NCBI GenBank assembly: GCA_949317995.1
Contig: OX439038.1
Coordinates: 58,734,813-58,798,812, forward strand
Source: Acholoe squamosa
Taxonomy: Eukaryota > Annelida > Polychaeta > Phyllodocida > Polynoidae
Direction of reading: 5' to 3'
Length of the DNA: 64,000 bases
Below are positions 48,821 to 60,100 of this stretch, in pieces. Positions within the stretch are counted from its first letter, which is position 1. Each line of letters begins with the position of its first letter. Both the position numbers and the translations under genes were made by a program. A model generated the notes under the pieces. It was not told the DNA's origin. It saw only the letters and a program-made list of their open reading frames with translations, and did not search any database.

Positions 48821-50093
48821 AAAAATGTCACAGGTGAAGGCCTCAGTCCTAAGGAAGAGGCTTCAATGTCAAATAACAAATGGTCAGTGCATCATGCCAG
48901 CCAGGTCATGACGCACAAATGACTTAATGTACATTTCTCTGCTGTTTATCAACCAATTTCAAAGTGTAATATATTGATTTCAACTGTACCTATGTACTAA
49001 GGTTTGTAATCATGTCACACTCAGATGACAATAAGTCAGGGATGGACTATAGTTTGTAGTCATGTCACTTTCATATGTCAATTATTCAGGGATGGACTCT
49101 AGTCTGTAGTCATGTCACATTCAGCTGTCAATTAGTCAGGGACGAACTATAGTTTGTAGTCATGTCACATTCAGATGACAATTAGTCAGGGATGGACTAT
49201 AGTTTGTAGTCATGTCACACTCAGATGACAATAAGTCAGGGATGGACTCTAGTCTGTACTCATGTCACATTCAGATGTCAATAAGTCAGGGATGGACTAT
49301 AGTTTGTAGTCATCTCACAGTCAGATGACAATTAGTCAGGGATGGACTATAGTTTGTAGTCATGTCACATTCAGATGACAATAAGTCAGGGATGGACTAT
49401 AGTTTGTAGTCATGTCATATTCAGATGACAATAAGTCAGGGATGGACTCTAGTCTGTACTCATGTCACATTCAGATGTCAATAAGTCAGGGATGGACTAT
49501 AGTTTGTAGTCATGTCACTTTCAGATGTCATTAGTCAAGGGTGGACTCTCGTCTGTAGTCATGTCACATTCAGATGTCAATAAGTCAGGGATGGACTATA
49601 GTTTGTAGTCATGTCACATTCAGATGACAATTAGTCTGGGATGGACTATAATAGTCTGTAGTCATGTCACATTCAGATGTCAATAAATCAGGGATGGACT
49701 ATAGTTTGTAGTCATGTCACATTCAGATGACAATTAGTCAGGGATGGACTACATTTTGTAGCCATTAATCATGACTGCCTTGGTCAGTAAGACTAAGGCC
49801 ACCTCTACCAGTGTCAATACCATGAAGTCGTTCACATTCACCCTAATTATGGGTGCATTGGTGGCATTGAGTACATGAGGGCTATACTTGGTTATTGTTG
49901 GGGGCATTGCATGCAGGCAATACACAGCAGAGGCTGGGTAAACTGCCATAACTTGACCACCTACCACCAGTTATTCAGTGCCATTTAGTGCTAGAAAAGC
50001 AATGGTCAACTCAAGGGTAGTTGGACTGTCTGATTTTGTGTGCAGTCAACCTCCCATGTGAATGCAATGGAAGAGGCTAGAGCCTCTTCCAAA
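48821..50093 (+). mobile_element. Helentron-like non-autonomous element with internal minisatellite
   Basis: It sits cleanly between 46-bp minisatellite units. The left end is AAATGTCACAGGTGAAGG with GGAAGAGGCT just inside. The right end carries the perfect palindrome GGAAGAGGCT/AGCCTCTTCC with a two-base loop, then AA. The left GGAAGAGGCT is the inverse of the right arm. In between is a 50-bp minisatellite. Ends matching both sides recur at 10961 and 14297, where the internal repeats are different. Conserved ends around changeable tandem repeats, with no target duplication, match the Helentron-associated 'pearl'-type elements described in bivalves. No Rep/helicase is present. Confidence 0.62.
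48990..49765 (+). repeat. 50-bp minisatellite, about 15 copies
   Basis: The unit is 'agtttgtagtcatgtcacat' plus 'tcagatgacaataagtcagg' plus 'gatggactat'. Variants alternate between agtttgtagt and agtctgtact in a higher-order pattern. Confidence 0.9.
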
Positions 50094-50205
50094 AAACATC
50101 ATGTCTCCTGTAAGGGGTTATTGTATGGCATGACTAATAAAACATCGTCTCCTGTAAGGGGTTATTGTATGGCATGGTTAATAAAACATCATGCCTCCTG
50201 TAAGG

Positions 50206-50487
50206 AGTGAGTGAGTGAGTAATGGTTGTTTAACGCCAAGCCGACAGCTAAGGTCATATTCATGGCGGAAAAAGTACATTAGACATCACGTCACAAAGGA
50301 ATACATGTGCTTGAGCCCGTGCATATGGACACCAGACACATGTAAGAAAGAGGGGACAGGAAAGAGGAGATTCAAGGAACGAATATGTCCCAGTGCCCGC
50401 ACATATGGACACCACCCACACTCAGAGAGGATAGAAAAGCAAGACATAGACCCCTTTTAAAGATGGCCTGGGGCTGGGGAGGCCCGG
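50206..50487 (+). mobile_element. Dispersed element with 13-bp target-site duplication
   Basis: GCCTCCTGTAAGG occurs at 50193-50205 and 50488-50500, directly flanking a 282-bp insert in the 46-bp array. The insert starts with (GAGT)n and 'aatggttgtttaacgccaag'. It resembles short elements starting 'gttgtttaacg' that I associate with mollusc genomes. The perfect duplication points to a SINE- or LINE-type insertion. Confidence 0.65.
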
Positions 50488-50731
50488 GCCTCCTGTAAGG
50501 GGTTATTGTATGGTATGGTTAATAAAACATCATGCTCCTGTAAGGGGTTATTGTATGGGGCATGCATCTCTTAAATACTTGATTATATACTTGTAGTATG
50601 TGTCAGGTGCGTGGAGGCTGTGTGTACTGCCTGGTCACGTCTGAGCACTCCCAAAAGGCTGTCAAGTTGAAAAATTTAATGTGTGATATATATCACATAT
50701 GGCCCAGGGTCTACTACCCCCCCCCCCCAAA

Positions 50732-51020
50732 TATAAAAATTGGGCGTTGTGCATTGAAGCACAGAAGGCTCAGGGTAGGTACCATAAAACCCTCTATCAA
50801 CCCTATAGGGTCACAGGAATCAGCACTTGTAAAATATTGACTAATTACTTACAAATAGAGACTATTATCTAAACATGTACTGACACCAGTCTAGCATAAT
50901 CTTCTCTTACTAAACCCCCTGGATACCTAGCCCCTGGACACCTGGCCCCCTAGCCCCCAAATCCCTCCCTCATAAATCTATTCACTTGAGCAAGTCAAAT
51001 GTCAATTCACCGGGAGTTAG
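50732..51020 (+). repeat. Dispersed 290-bp repeat, copy 1
   Basis: Nearly identical to 58902-59211, which lies within a CDT1 intron. Landmarks are 'attgggcgttgtgcattgaa', 'ctctatcaaccctatagggt' and 'caattcaccgggagttag'. The middle (attgactaattacttacaaa) matches the unit of the minisatellite at 11029-12060. Confidence 0.85.
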
Positions 51021-51126
51021 GCGTTGTACAGAAAACTTTATCCTTAGCATGCTTAGTTTATCGCTCAGTCCCCAATGTGTTATGTGTATAGCTTGGACAC
51101 TGTAAATATTGCCTGCTGAAAAAAAG

Positions 51127-51197
51127 TGTGGATCAACATGGTAAAAGGTACGCCTGTTAGGGGGTGCGCGGGCGTACCTTTTACCATGTTATCCACA
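51127..51197. repeat. 71-bp hairpin
   Basis: GTGGAT plus AACATGGTAAAAGGTACGCC pairs with GGCGTACCTTTTACCATGTT plus ATCCAC. The loop is G-rich and about 15 bases long. Confidence 0.85.
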
Positions 51198-51649
51198 AGT
51201 GTCTCCATGTGCTAATTTCATCGCCAAAATCTATCTGACCCATAGACCCAATGGTCAAAGGACTTGTAGTCAGTATAGCTCCCAAAAACATGACGTAAGT
51301 ACAGCAGCTTTTTTCGTAGAGAAAGACATCACTCACCATAAAGGACAAAATGTTGTCTGATAGATGAGATTTGAAACTTTCCTTTGGCTTTTGAAAAATG
51401 TGTAAACTAACAGTATATCACTGAATGATTACACCCTAAAGTTGGTGATTACAAATGTGTGGATCTGGCTGAAAACCCGGCTCCAATAGCCCAGGGTAGT
51501 AGGTCTCAGGTGCGTGGAGGCCGTGTGTACTGCCTGGTCAGGGTATTTGAGTATGATTTGGACAAAATTCTAGCATGGACCGTTAGATGTGAATGAATTA
51601 TTTTCAAAATGAAAATAATTCAATAACGTATCCAAGAAATTTGGCCACA

Positions 51650-52255
51650 TAAAAGGCAAATATTACAAATTTTCTGGGGTGAATGACCCAAACCCCAGAA
51701 CTATGGGAAAAAATCTCGTGCCCCCACACCCTAATCCTTGAGTACTTATTTGCGCCCCTGCAAGGTTTGCAACCTAGATCAATAAAGCCTCGGGTAAAAA
51801 TTTAATTTTTCTGGGGGGGGGGCCTCAGGGGTGAATAGCCCCACCCCTAGAATTGTGGGGGGAAAATCTCCTGCTCTCACACCCTAAATCTGTAGTTCTT
51901 ACTTGTGCCCCTGAGGTTTACCAACCTAGACCTATAAAGCCTTTGGTAAAAGAATTGCATTTTTGGAAGGGGGGGGGGGCTCTGGCGTGAGAGGCCTCGA
52001 CCACAGAATAATGGGGAACAAATCTGCCCCAGTCCATAAATCTGTAGTTCTTATTTGTGCTCCTGTGAGATTTGCAGTGTAGATCTATAAAGCTCTGGTA
52101 AAAAATTGCAAATTTTCTGGGAGGGTGGGGGGCTCTGGACGATGTTTTCCATGATGGCCCCAACCCCAAAATTGTGGGGGAAAAAAATCTGTACCCTATG
52201 TAAGGTTCACAACCTAGATCTATAAAGCCTCTGATAAAAATTGCCGTAAGTAGTG
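51650..52255. repeat. Degenerate tandem repeat, about 150-bp unit, four copies
   Basis: Repeated landmarks are 'ataaagcctcgggtaaaaa' (near 51781, 51933, 52086 and 52221), a following G-run with 'ctctgg', and 'aatctgtagttcttatttgt'. No coding capacity is supported. The sequence 52256-52700 shows nothing recognisable. Confidence 0.75.
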
Positions 52256-52703
52256 GTGCCACCTGGTGGAAATGGGAGGCCATCTTGAAAACGGGGACAA
52301 TTTTATGCAGTGCTCACTACTTTGCATAGGGCCGAAAAGGTACTTCTAGTAGATATAGAAAAAATAAAAACACCAACAAAATGGGTTCTTCTCCTAGATA
52401 CTATATTCCTGTTAATTAGGAGAAACAGAGAGACAAAAGTTTGACAGACAACAACAGCGGTTGGACAAAATCCAAATTTAGACCTAAGATTTTTTGGACC
52501 TTTTCCCCCCTATGGAATAAAATTGAAACAACTAAAGGTAGACTCAAAACAATTCAGCTTTAGCAAGGTTGAAATCATTGAAAATAGGTGCCTACAAAGA
52601 CGGTTCAACTCAAACTAATGAAGTACAATCAGTATAATAAAGTGCATTAAACATCATTCTGACTTGACTCGTCAAAAATGAGAGCGATTCCTTCCATTCA
52701 AAC

Positions 52704-52718
52704 TTTATTACATTTATT
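52704..52718 (-). terminator. CDT1 polyadenylation signals
   Basis: Two minus-strand AATAAA signals (TTTATT on the + strand at 52704-52709 and 52713-52718) lie about 410 bases past the CDT1 stop, giving a plausible 3'UTR length. Confidence 0.5.
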
Positions 52719-53122
52719 CATATCTTACATGCATACATTAAGACGTGTGGGTAGTATGTATGAGAGGATACTGAATTGAACACAATAGGGCTGTACATAA
52801 TGATGGTAAGTAAGTATATACATGCTATTAAGACCATAATAGTAGGGAAGCATTTAATCTGTATTAAAATGCACATCAAAGATGTTTAAAAGTAAAAAAA
52901 ATTGTAATCACGATGCTAAATAACATGCAGCATAACAAGAATGTTATAAAACACGCCTAATTTACTTTTTGCAAAATAAAAGTATCGACTCAAGTCTTAT
53001 ACTATAACACTCCATATTCTTTCACATTTACCAAGTGGTAGCTTATCTTCACCATGCAAATAAATACTAAAAGGAGCTGTTAAAATTATCTGATGAGGTC
53101 TGCATCATTAACTGACAGTGGG

Positions 53123-54149
53123 TCATGTTTTCAAGAAGGTATTGAGTTTGTTGATAACAGAGTTGACATCCTGATTGCGGTCCACCTTCAGGTAGCTCCC
53201 CTTCCGCACGGTAACCACTGAAACCCACTCCGGCACAAGCTCAATCAGAAGCTTAATGTGGGCCTCTGCCTCCACTGAAAACAGAAAAACATGAAATTGA
53301 GCTTGGGCCGTCTATAAAATGTTTGGTTATCTCAGTAATATATCGATTGATTGATTTATTTAACGTTCAAAGACCGTAAGTCGCTATGAGACTAACTTTT
53401 TTTTTCAAGTTTGGACAGGTATTAAAAGTTACTTATCCAAAACAGCTCTATTTCAGTAACATCACAAGTGGCCATGTGGTGGCAGCACTGCCACACATCT
53501 GGTTCTTTAATGACTAACAAGATATCAGGTTTCCAAGAATACATAGAGTTCAATCCATTCTGTGCAAAGTGATCAGCTTTAATTTTGAAGCAATCGGGCA
53601 GTACAGCCACTCTACTTACCACTGCCCATGCACGACTTGGCACTATCAGACACTTTCTTGATCGCTTCTTCCATTGCTAAACACGGCTTCTTGAATGTGA
53701 CAAAAAAGCTGGCATACTGTTAGGGAATATATATTTCTTTTCAAATCAGTTTTTGATATTGAGGTCTAAATCAAGCATTACTTGCTTGAATAAAAATAAA
53801 TAAATAAATAAAATAAAATTACCTCGCATATGAGGCATTCATATCCCCACCCATAAGACGCATCTCAACTTTGGGCGATCCTATGTGGCCCCCAGTAGGG
53901 TCACGAATAAGCCGCGTTTTATATAATGTGGGTATTACGGTAGTTAGGAAAAGGGTGCTTCTAGTCGTTTTTTTTTTAAAGCACTTTCTAATGAAAAAAG
54001 TACCACCCCAGGAAATATGAGTTAAAGAAAGGATACGTTCTAAGAATTCGAACAATGTCGGGTAGGCGGCTGATCATCTCTTTGCGCTTTTCTTCTGCAG
54101 GTGTCTGAATCATATCTCGCACCTGCTTTTCAGCTTCCTTTGCCCTGAT
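53123..54149 (-). other. CDT1: CDT1 exons for the C-terminal MCM-binding winged helix
   Basis: Three exons (54149-54037, 53708-53620, 53274-53123) encode visible residues about 379-495. They cover IRAKEAEKQVRDM, then RLPDIVRILRTFFVTFKKP, LAMEEAIKKV and LIELVPEWVSVVTVRKGSYL to the end. For the middle exon I chose the acceptor tatgccag (exon from 53708) rather than the upstream ctaacag. Only this choice keeps the frame and matches the length of the vertebrate protein (Leu-Arg, two residues, Phe). Confidence 0.85.
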
Positions 54150-57100
54150 CTGTAACGAAGATGATCAACGATTTACAACCGTGAGAAACATGAAAGGATC
54201 ACTATTCTTATCATTTCTTCTATTATATGATCCATAGAGATTCACTGACTTAGACAGAGATAGACAGACTGAAGGTGATGGCGACAGAGACAGAGACAGA
54301 TGTTAGAGATATATGGAGATCGATATAGAAAGTCTTAACTGTAATGAAATACATGCAATATAGCTGTGAATAATATTCAAGTCTTATGATATTTACTCGT
54401 TCAAGCAGCGATTGGGGTATTCCTTTCAAAGATGCCGCAGGTTTTTCTTCTGATGTTGCTTTCTTTTCTGGCTCTTCTGTAGCTCTCTTTGAAGCAGCTT
54501 TAGCTTCTTGGGCCTTCTTCTGCTTGGCAACATTCTCAAGAGCTTTTTGGACCTAAAAGAAAATATAGATTTCATTGTATAGTGGCCCTACGACGAGGAC
54601 TAGGTTAGTGACACGTTTGACTAATTCAAGGGCCATAATTTTATGGCAGATGCTCAATTGATGTTGACCTGCGACAAAACTTAAATGCTCTGGACAACCT
54701 GGACACTTTTCAGTGAAAAGGGGATAATCAATGGAGTTGCCTCATTTAAAAGTAGAAGAGAAGGATGAATATGTAATGTTTTTTACCCTGGCATTCAGGA
54801 CGGTGTTCTTGTTCCGTGCCTCCTCCAGGACCTGGGCAGCCGTCGTGAACTTCTTCACATCAGGTGGCTGAGGCAGCTGAGCGGGAACAATGTCAGGCAC
54901 CTGATCCACCTTGAAGCGTGGGTGCCAGCGCGTCACCTTGTCATCCGGAACAGTCAATGGCCGCTCCATGGTGGACAAGAACTCCTGAAGAGTCATAGAG
55001 AATGCTTTTTATAACTATAGAACTAAAATAAAGATTTAAATAGATATAGATTGGTCAGAAAATACCGCTAGAAATACATTGGCAAGTATCAAGCCACCCA
55101 GCTAGCACACGATGCATGCAAGTAAAGTGCTTTTCTACAAGTAGTGTACAAGGGTGTTTATTTCATTACGTGATTCAGTGATGAAGTTCACCGAAGCCAA
55201 AAATATCTGAAATGCTCCATGAGGACCCACCTAAATATTGATTCTATATATGAGGTACAGTCTATTCGAAAACTTTTTGACCATGCAGGACATTCGGTCC
55301 TGCACAATCATGCCTCATGCAGGACTGGCTAATTTTTGGCAGGACCGGATACTTATGTTATTTGTGACAGTGCATTTAACTCACAAGGAAATAGAATAGA
55401 TAGATATTGAGGTAAAATTCAAACATTTTCCCCAATCCTGAGAACCCCAGAATACTGCAACTAAAAACAATAATTCCAATTGTGGCATAACTTAAGTAGG
55501 CCACCTTTGTAGTCAGTATAGTTAAATTGCCATATTGGCATGTCTTTTTTCATGGCCCAAGCCGTCCGCCCTTGTATCTCTCTGCCAATTCACCATCCCA
55601 AACATTTAGGGACATGCCCCATACCAACTTTATAGGATATTCCCTAAGTTTTGGTTTGTGGCAAGCATGTTGGAGGGGCTAATAAATGGTAAATACAAGG
55701 TTTCACAGTACGTAAAATTTTTTATTTTAATTATCTTGAAATCAGATATAAATAAAATTCCCAAAATATAACAAGAGAGCGTTTATTTTAAAACAGGTGA
55801 GTCGAGAGTATGTCTTGGAGAGACAGAAAGGAAACGAGGCAAGGGTACAGAGCCTAGGCTAGATGACTTGCCCATGACTCCCCCTCCCAACACAACTACC
55901 AGCACAGCTCTGAGTATTGAGGCATGCCTGAGTACCCCCCTCCCGACCATACTCCCATCCATCCACAGTCATTGTTGATCCTACAATTAACATCACAGAC
56001 AGTGTAGCTAAGGTGATGTGACCTTGTTATAATTACTTGTTACATTTCCTTCCTTTCCCATGGGAAATGATTGGAAGCCAATCTTCTTAAAGGGCCCAGC
56101 TATCTCACTGCTGATACTTACCATAGAGAAACCTACTAGGCTCCTCTATGTACTCACCTAGATTCAACTCCAATGCAAGACTAATGTTTTGTCTATGAGA
56201 GAATCTTGGAATTAAACCTATCAATAAACCTAATTGGAAGGCCTTCAAAATCAACTATATCAAAAGATATTTGCCCAGATAACCATGGCACGCACTGCCC
56301 CCATACCTACTCTATGCCCTCCTTTTCTAAAAAATCTGAAATCTGTCTATAAGTGGGGTTAAAGACAGTTTGATTACCCTTTTATTTAGGGTAAAAAGAG
56401 CCCTAAATCCCATGCATTTCTCCATAGGAAAAAACCCAACAGTAATTACCATGTCACAGCCATCAAAGTACACCTTAAATGTAAATTCTATTACATGGAT
56501 AGCTTTGTCTTACTTTTTGTCTCACTATATGACTAATTTTTTGGGGTTCAGTTGTAACAGAAATAGGGCTAAATGACAGGTTTTGATGGTCTATGGAAAT
56601 TCTTGGAATCTAAATATAAGAAAAGCATACCCCATGAAATGTTTTTTTCATCATTTATCAAAAGATTTTCATGTAAATAGAAATATGACTCATGGGGTCT
56701 TTGAAGGGTGTGATAGGGCATATGCTGTGTAATGGAATAGTTTTTTGGTGGTGCATGTAATCTGCTAGAGGCCAAAATAGCAATTGAAACTTGGTAATCA
56801 TAAGAAACTCGGCTAAGGGCTAGTAGACAAGAGGTCAGAAAGGTGGTGTCAAAAGCCCTTGCCTCGTTTAATTATAAAGAGAAGTCTTAGGCTGCCCGCA
56901 ATAGACCCTATGGAGAAGTCTCTGCAAGCGAATGGAATGTCTAAAACATATGTAGCACAACAAATTTTCTTTCAGTGGAAGATAAATACTTTTTATTGGC
57001 TATATAAAAATGCCCAATACTCTATTTTTCAAAAGTCATCGCCAACCCGGTATAGACTCGGGAGGACCCCTAGGCCAATAAGGCAAATTCTAAACAACGT

Positions 57101-60100
57101 CAAAGAGTACATTGTGATATTCTCTTTTGAGTCTCTGTCAGCCATTTGCTAATTTTGTTTGAAACTTTGGAATCAATAGCTGTATCTACTACAGGAATTT
57201 ATACCTAAAAATGTAATGAAGGTACATATTTTTTTTAAACGGTCATAACTCCTGTTTTAATTGGAGTATTGAAAAAGTCTTTCACTGTTAGACAGCTACC
57301 GGACAGCTCGTCCTGCTGGTCAGGGTTCTGTGCCGGACCAGCCGATTTTCAGCCGGAGATTGCCCATGTCAGGCGGGATTTCAAGAAGACTGGAGGTATA
57401 GGGCCTTTGGACTGCTGTTTAAATGTGTATTGATGTCAATGAAGAAATTCAAAATTTGTACACAAAACAATTTTCCTTCCCTCAATTCTTTATTGCACTC
57501 GAACTCACCTTGTGATGGGATTTGACGATTTCTGCAAGAAGTCTGTGGAACAGGGCCTTTCGTTCTAGGACCACAGTAGCTGAGAAGATGGGCCTGCCAT
57601 CCTTACGTTGTGTGTCTGTAGGAAAACACAGTTGATAAATTAACTAAATATTCCTGTTCTTGAGGATGAGGCTTTTATGTGGCGTCATCTCTGGCCCTTA
57701 CACAGTTTCACTCGAATGTTTCAAACTCAAAGGTGTGACTTGTAGCTTGTATCTTAATTTCAGCTACACCTTCATTCTTTCAGGGAATACAAGATTATAT
57801 CTAGTTATGAATAAAAATGATCATTTTACATTTTCGTTAATATCGACGGAGATGGCAAATTTTTCGTTTTCTTCTCAACTCCAGACTATTGTATTCAGAT
57901 AAATGTTACTTATTGCAGCTACTTAGAATTTAGCCGCATCATTACAAAAGAATCTTATGGGAATATACAATATAAATCTACTTCGTCTACCTTTGTCTAC
58001 ATTCTCCTTGTCTAGGTTGGCTTCGATAGTTAGCTGCCAGTTGCTAATACAGCCCGTGCCAGGGATTGGGATGCCCTTCTCCTGTCGGATGAGGAAACTC
58101 TCTGGGAATACGGTCTTGATCTGTGCAAGATGCTTCTCCTCAAAGTTCCTGCAGGAAAAATGAATCATGATAAGAATTGTCAAACAGAAAAACAGTACTA
58201 AAACTTCAAGCAGGTTCTCTATGCTTATGGTAAGCAATATCATATAAACTAATGCAGCCTTGCTCGGATGAGCACCAGAGAAGGAACATACTTAACATCT
58301 TCAGTATGGTATTAATCCCTATTTCTTACATCTCTTTTGTTGAGCCACAAACTAGGCAACATAGGTACTGACAGTGCATATCTGGGGGCAACATGGCGAT
58401 TGCTTAAGAATGTCTACTGGTATAGTTATTGAGAGTGCAAATCTACAGCGATGATAGAAAAATCTCACAAACTTTCTCACATGTGCACCTTTACCCATGC
58501 ACAAAGAACAGCATCCTACCAATCCATGTGCCAGGTGGGAAGCCTGGGAAGCTTATCAATTGTTTCTATGGAGAATGCACTGGCTGAGTGAAAAGTAAAT
58601 ATATCCATTTGTGTGACTTACTTGCGAGTCATGATCTGCACTGCATTCTTGAGTTTGTTAAAGGTGCAGACTTCCAGGCGGTTGTGCAGCATACTGACAA
58701 CTGTGTCCACGCTGTGGTAGATGTCCAGGAGAAGCTTGTACTTGTATGGGAGGGTCAGTCCCGGTGGCACAGGCTCAGCTAACGTACGGTAGCGCTCAAA
58801 TGCTGGTGCTTTCTTCGGCTTGGCTGCCTCACTGAAAGGAAAGATTTTGCACATGAGAAACCATGTATTTCTACGAATTTAGATTTACTTGTTCCTGAGG
58901 CATAAAAAATTGGGCGTTGTGCATTGAAGCACAGAAGGCTCAGGGTAGGTACCATAAACCCTCTATCAACCCTGTAGGGTCACAGGAATCAGCACTTGCG
59001 AAATATTGACTAATTACTTACAAATAGAGACTATTATCTATACATGTACTGACACCAGTCTGGCATAATCTTCTCTTACTAAACCTCTTGGACTGCTGGC
59101 CCCCTGGTGTGCTGGCCCCTGGACACCTAGCCCCCCCCCCCCCGCTCCCAAATCCCTCCCTCATAAATCTATTCACTTGAGCAAGTCAAATGTCAATTCA
59201 CCAGGAGTTAGTGACTTTTCTCTCTTTATTCTTATATCATTGAACAAAAGCGTCTCACATTTAGACGCTTTTGTTTAATCTATGTAAGAATAAAGAGAGA
59301 AAAGTCGGGCTAGGACCTAAGCCTATGGGAAAGTGGATTGGAGAATCCTTCAAAAGTGACCTTTGTTTTTTTTTTTTTTTTTTTTTAAAATAATCATGGT
59401 AAATAGATGAGTGCATGTTTAGTTGTTTTTTCTTGCATGAATATACATAAATAATCATGGTAAATAGATGAGTGCATGTTTACCGTAATCTCCCGCGTAG
59501 AAGACGCGGTGCGCGTAGAAGACGCTCCCCAAACTCAGGGTATGCTGGTTCGCGTAGAAGACGCATCCAACCCCTCTGAATCGATTTGTAAAAAACCCCC
59601 CGTACAAGACGCCCCCCCCAACTCAGCAGGGGGGGGGGTTCGCGTATAAGACGCACCCCCCCCACCCTCCACCCCCAAAAAATTGTCCGTCGACACCTCC
59701 CGGTCTGCAGCGGTGCTGGCTATATGAGTTCAAGCTGTCAGCGGCACACGGTCGGCGTCAAACCCGCCGAGCGCGTCGACACCTCCCGGTCTGCCGCGGC
59801 GCTAGCGCTATGAGTCTATGCTGTCATCGGCCCACGGTCGGTGTCAAACCCGCCGAGCGCGTCGACACCTCCCGGTCTGCCACGGCGCTAGAGCTATGAG
59901 TCTATGCTGTCATCGGCCCACGTGTTCCCTACACCCCGGCAAGCCACACCGCATTGTGATGATTGTCAACCTGTTGAGTCTATGCTGTCATCGGCACACG
60001 GTCGGTGTCAAACCCGCCGAGCGCGTCGACACCTCCCGGTCTGTTGGGTGCTGGCTATATGAGTTCAAGCTGTCATCGGCACATTTTCCCAAATGAGATG

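Larger units (their letters stand above)
47922..50570 (+). repeat. 46-bp minisatellite (interrupted)
   Basis: The unit is 'ggggttattgtatggcatga' plus 'ctaataaaacatcatgtctc' plus 'ctgtaa'. Blocks of units occur at 47922-47944, 48350-48587, 48685-48820, 50094-50205 and 50488-50570, and the array starts at 43538. Unrelated sequences separate the blocks: about 47945-48350, 48588-48684, 48821-50093 and 50206-50487. Confidence 0.85.

Noticed and set aside
48990..49765. Regular 50-bp repeats resembling a CRISPR array
   Set aside because: The units are contiguous with no unique spacers, the genome is clearly eukaryotic, and no cas genes are present. It is a minisatellite.
59818..60096. 92-codon frame within the TIR element
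   Set aside because: It follows the tandem repeats of the element interior and has no transposase motifs.
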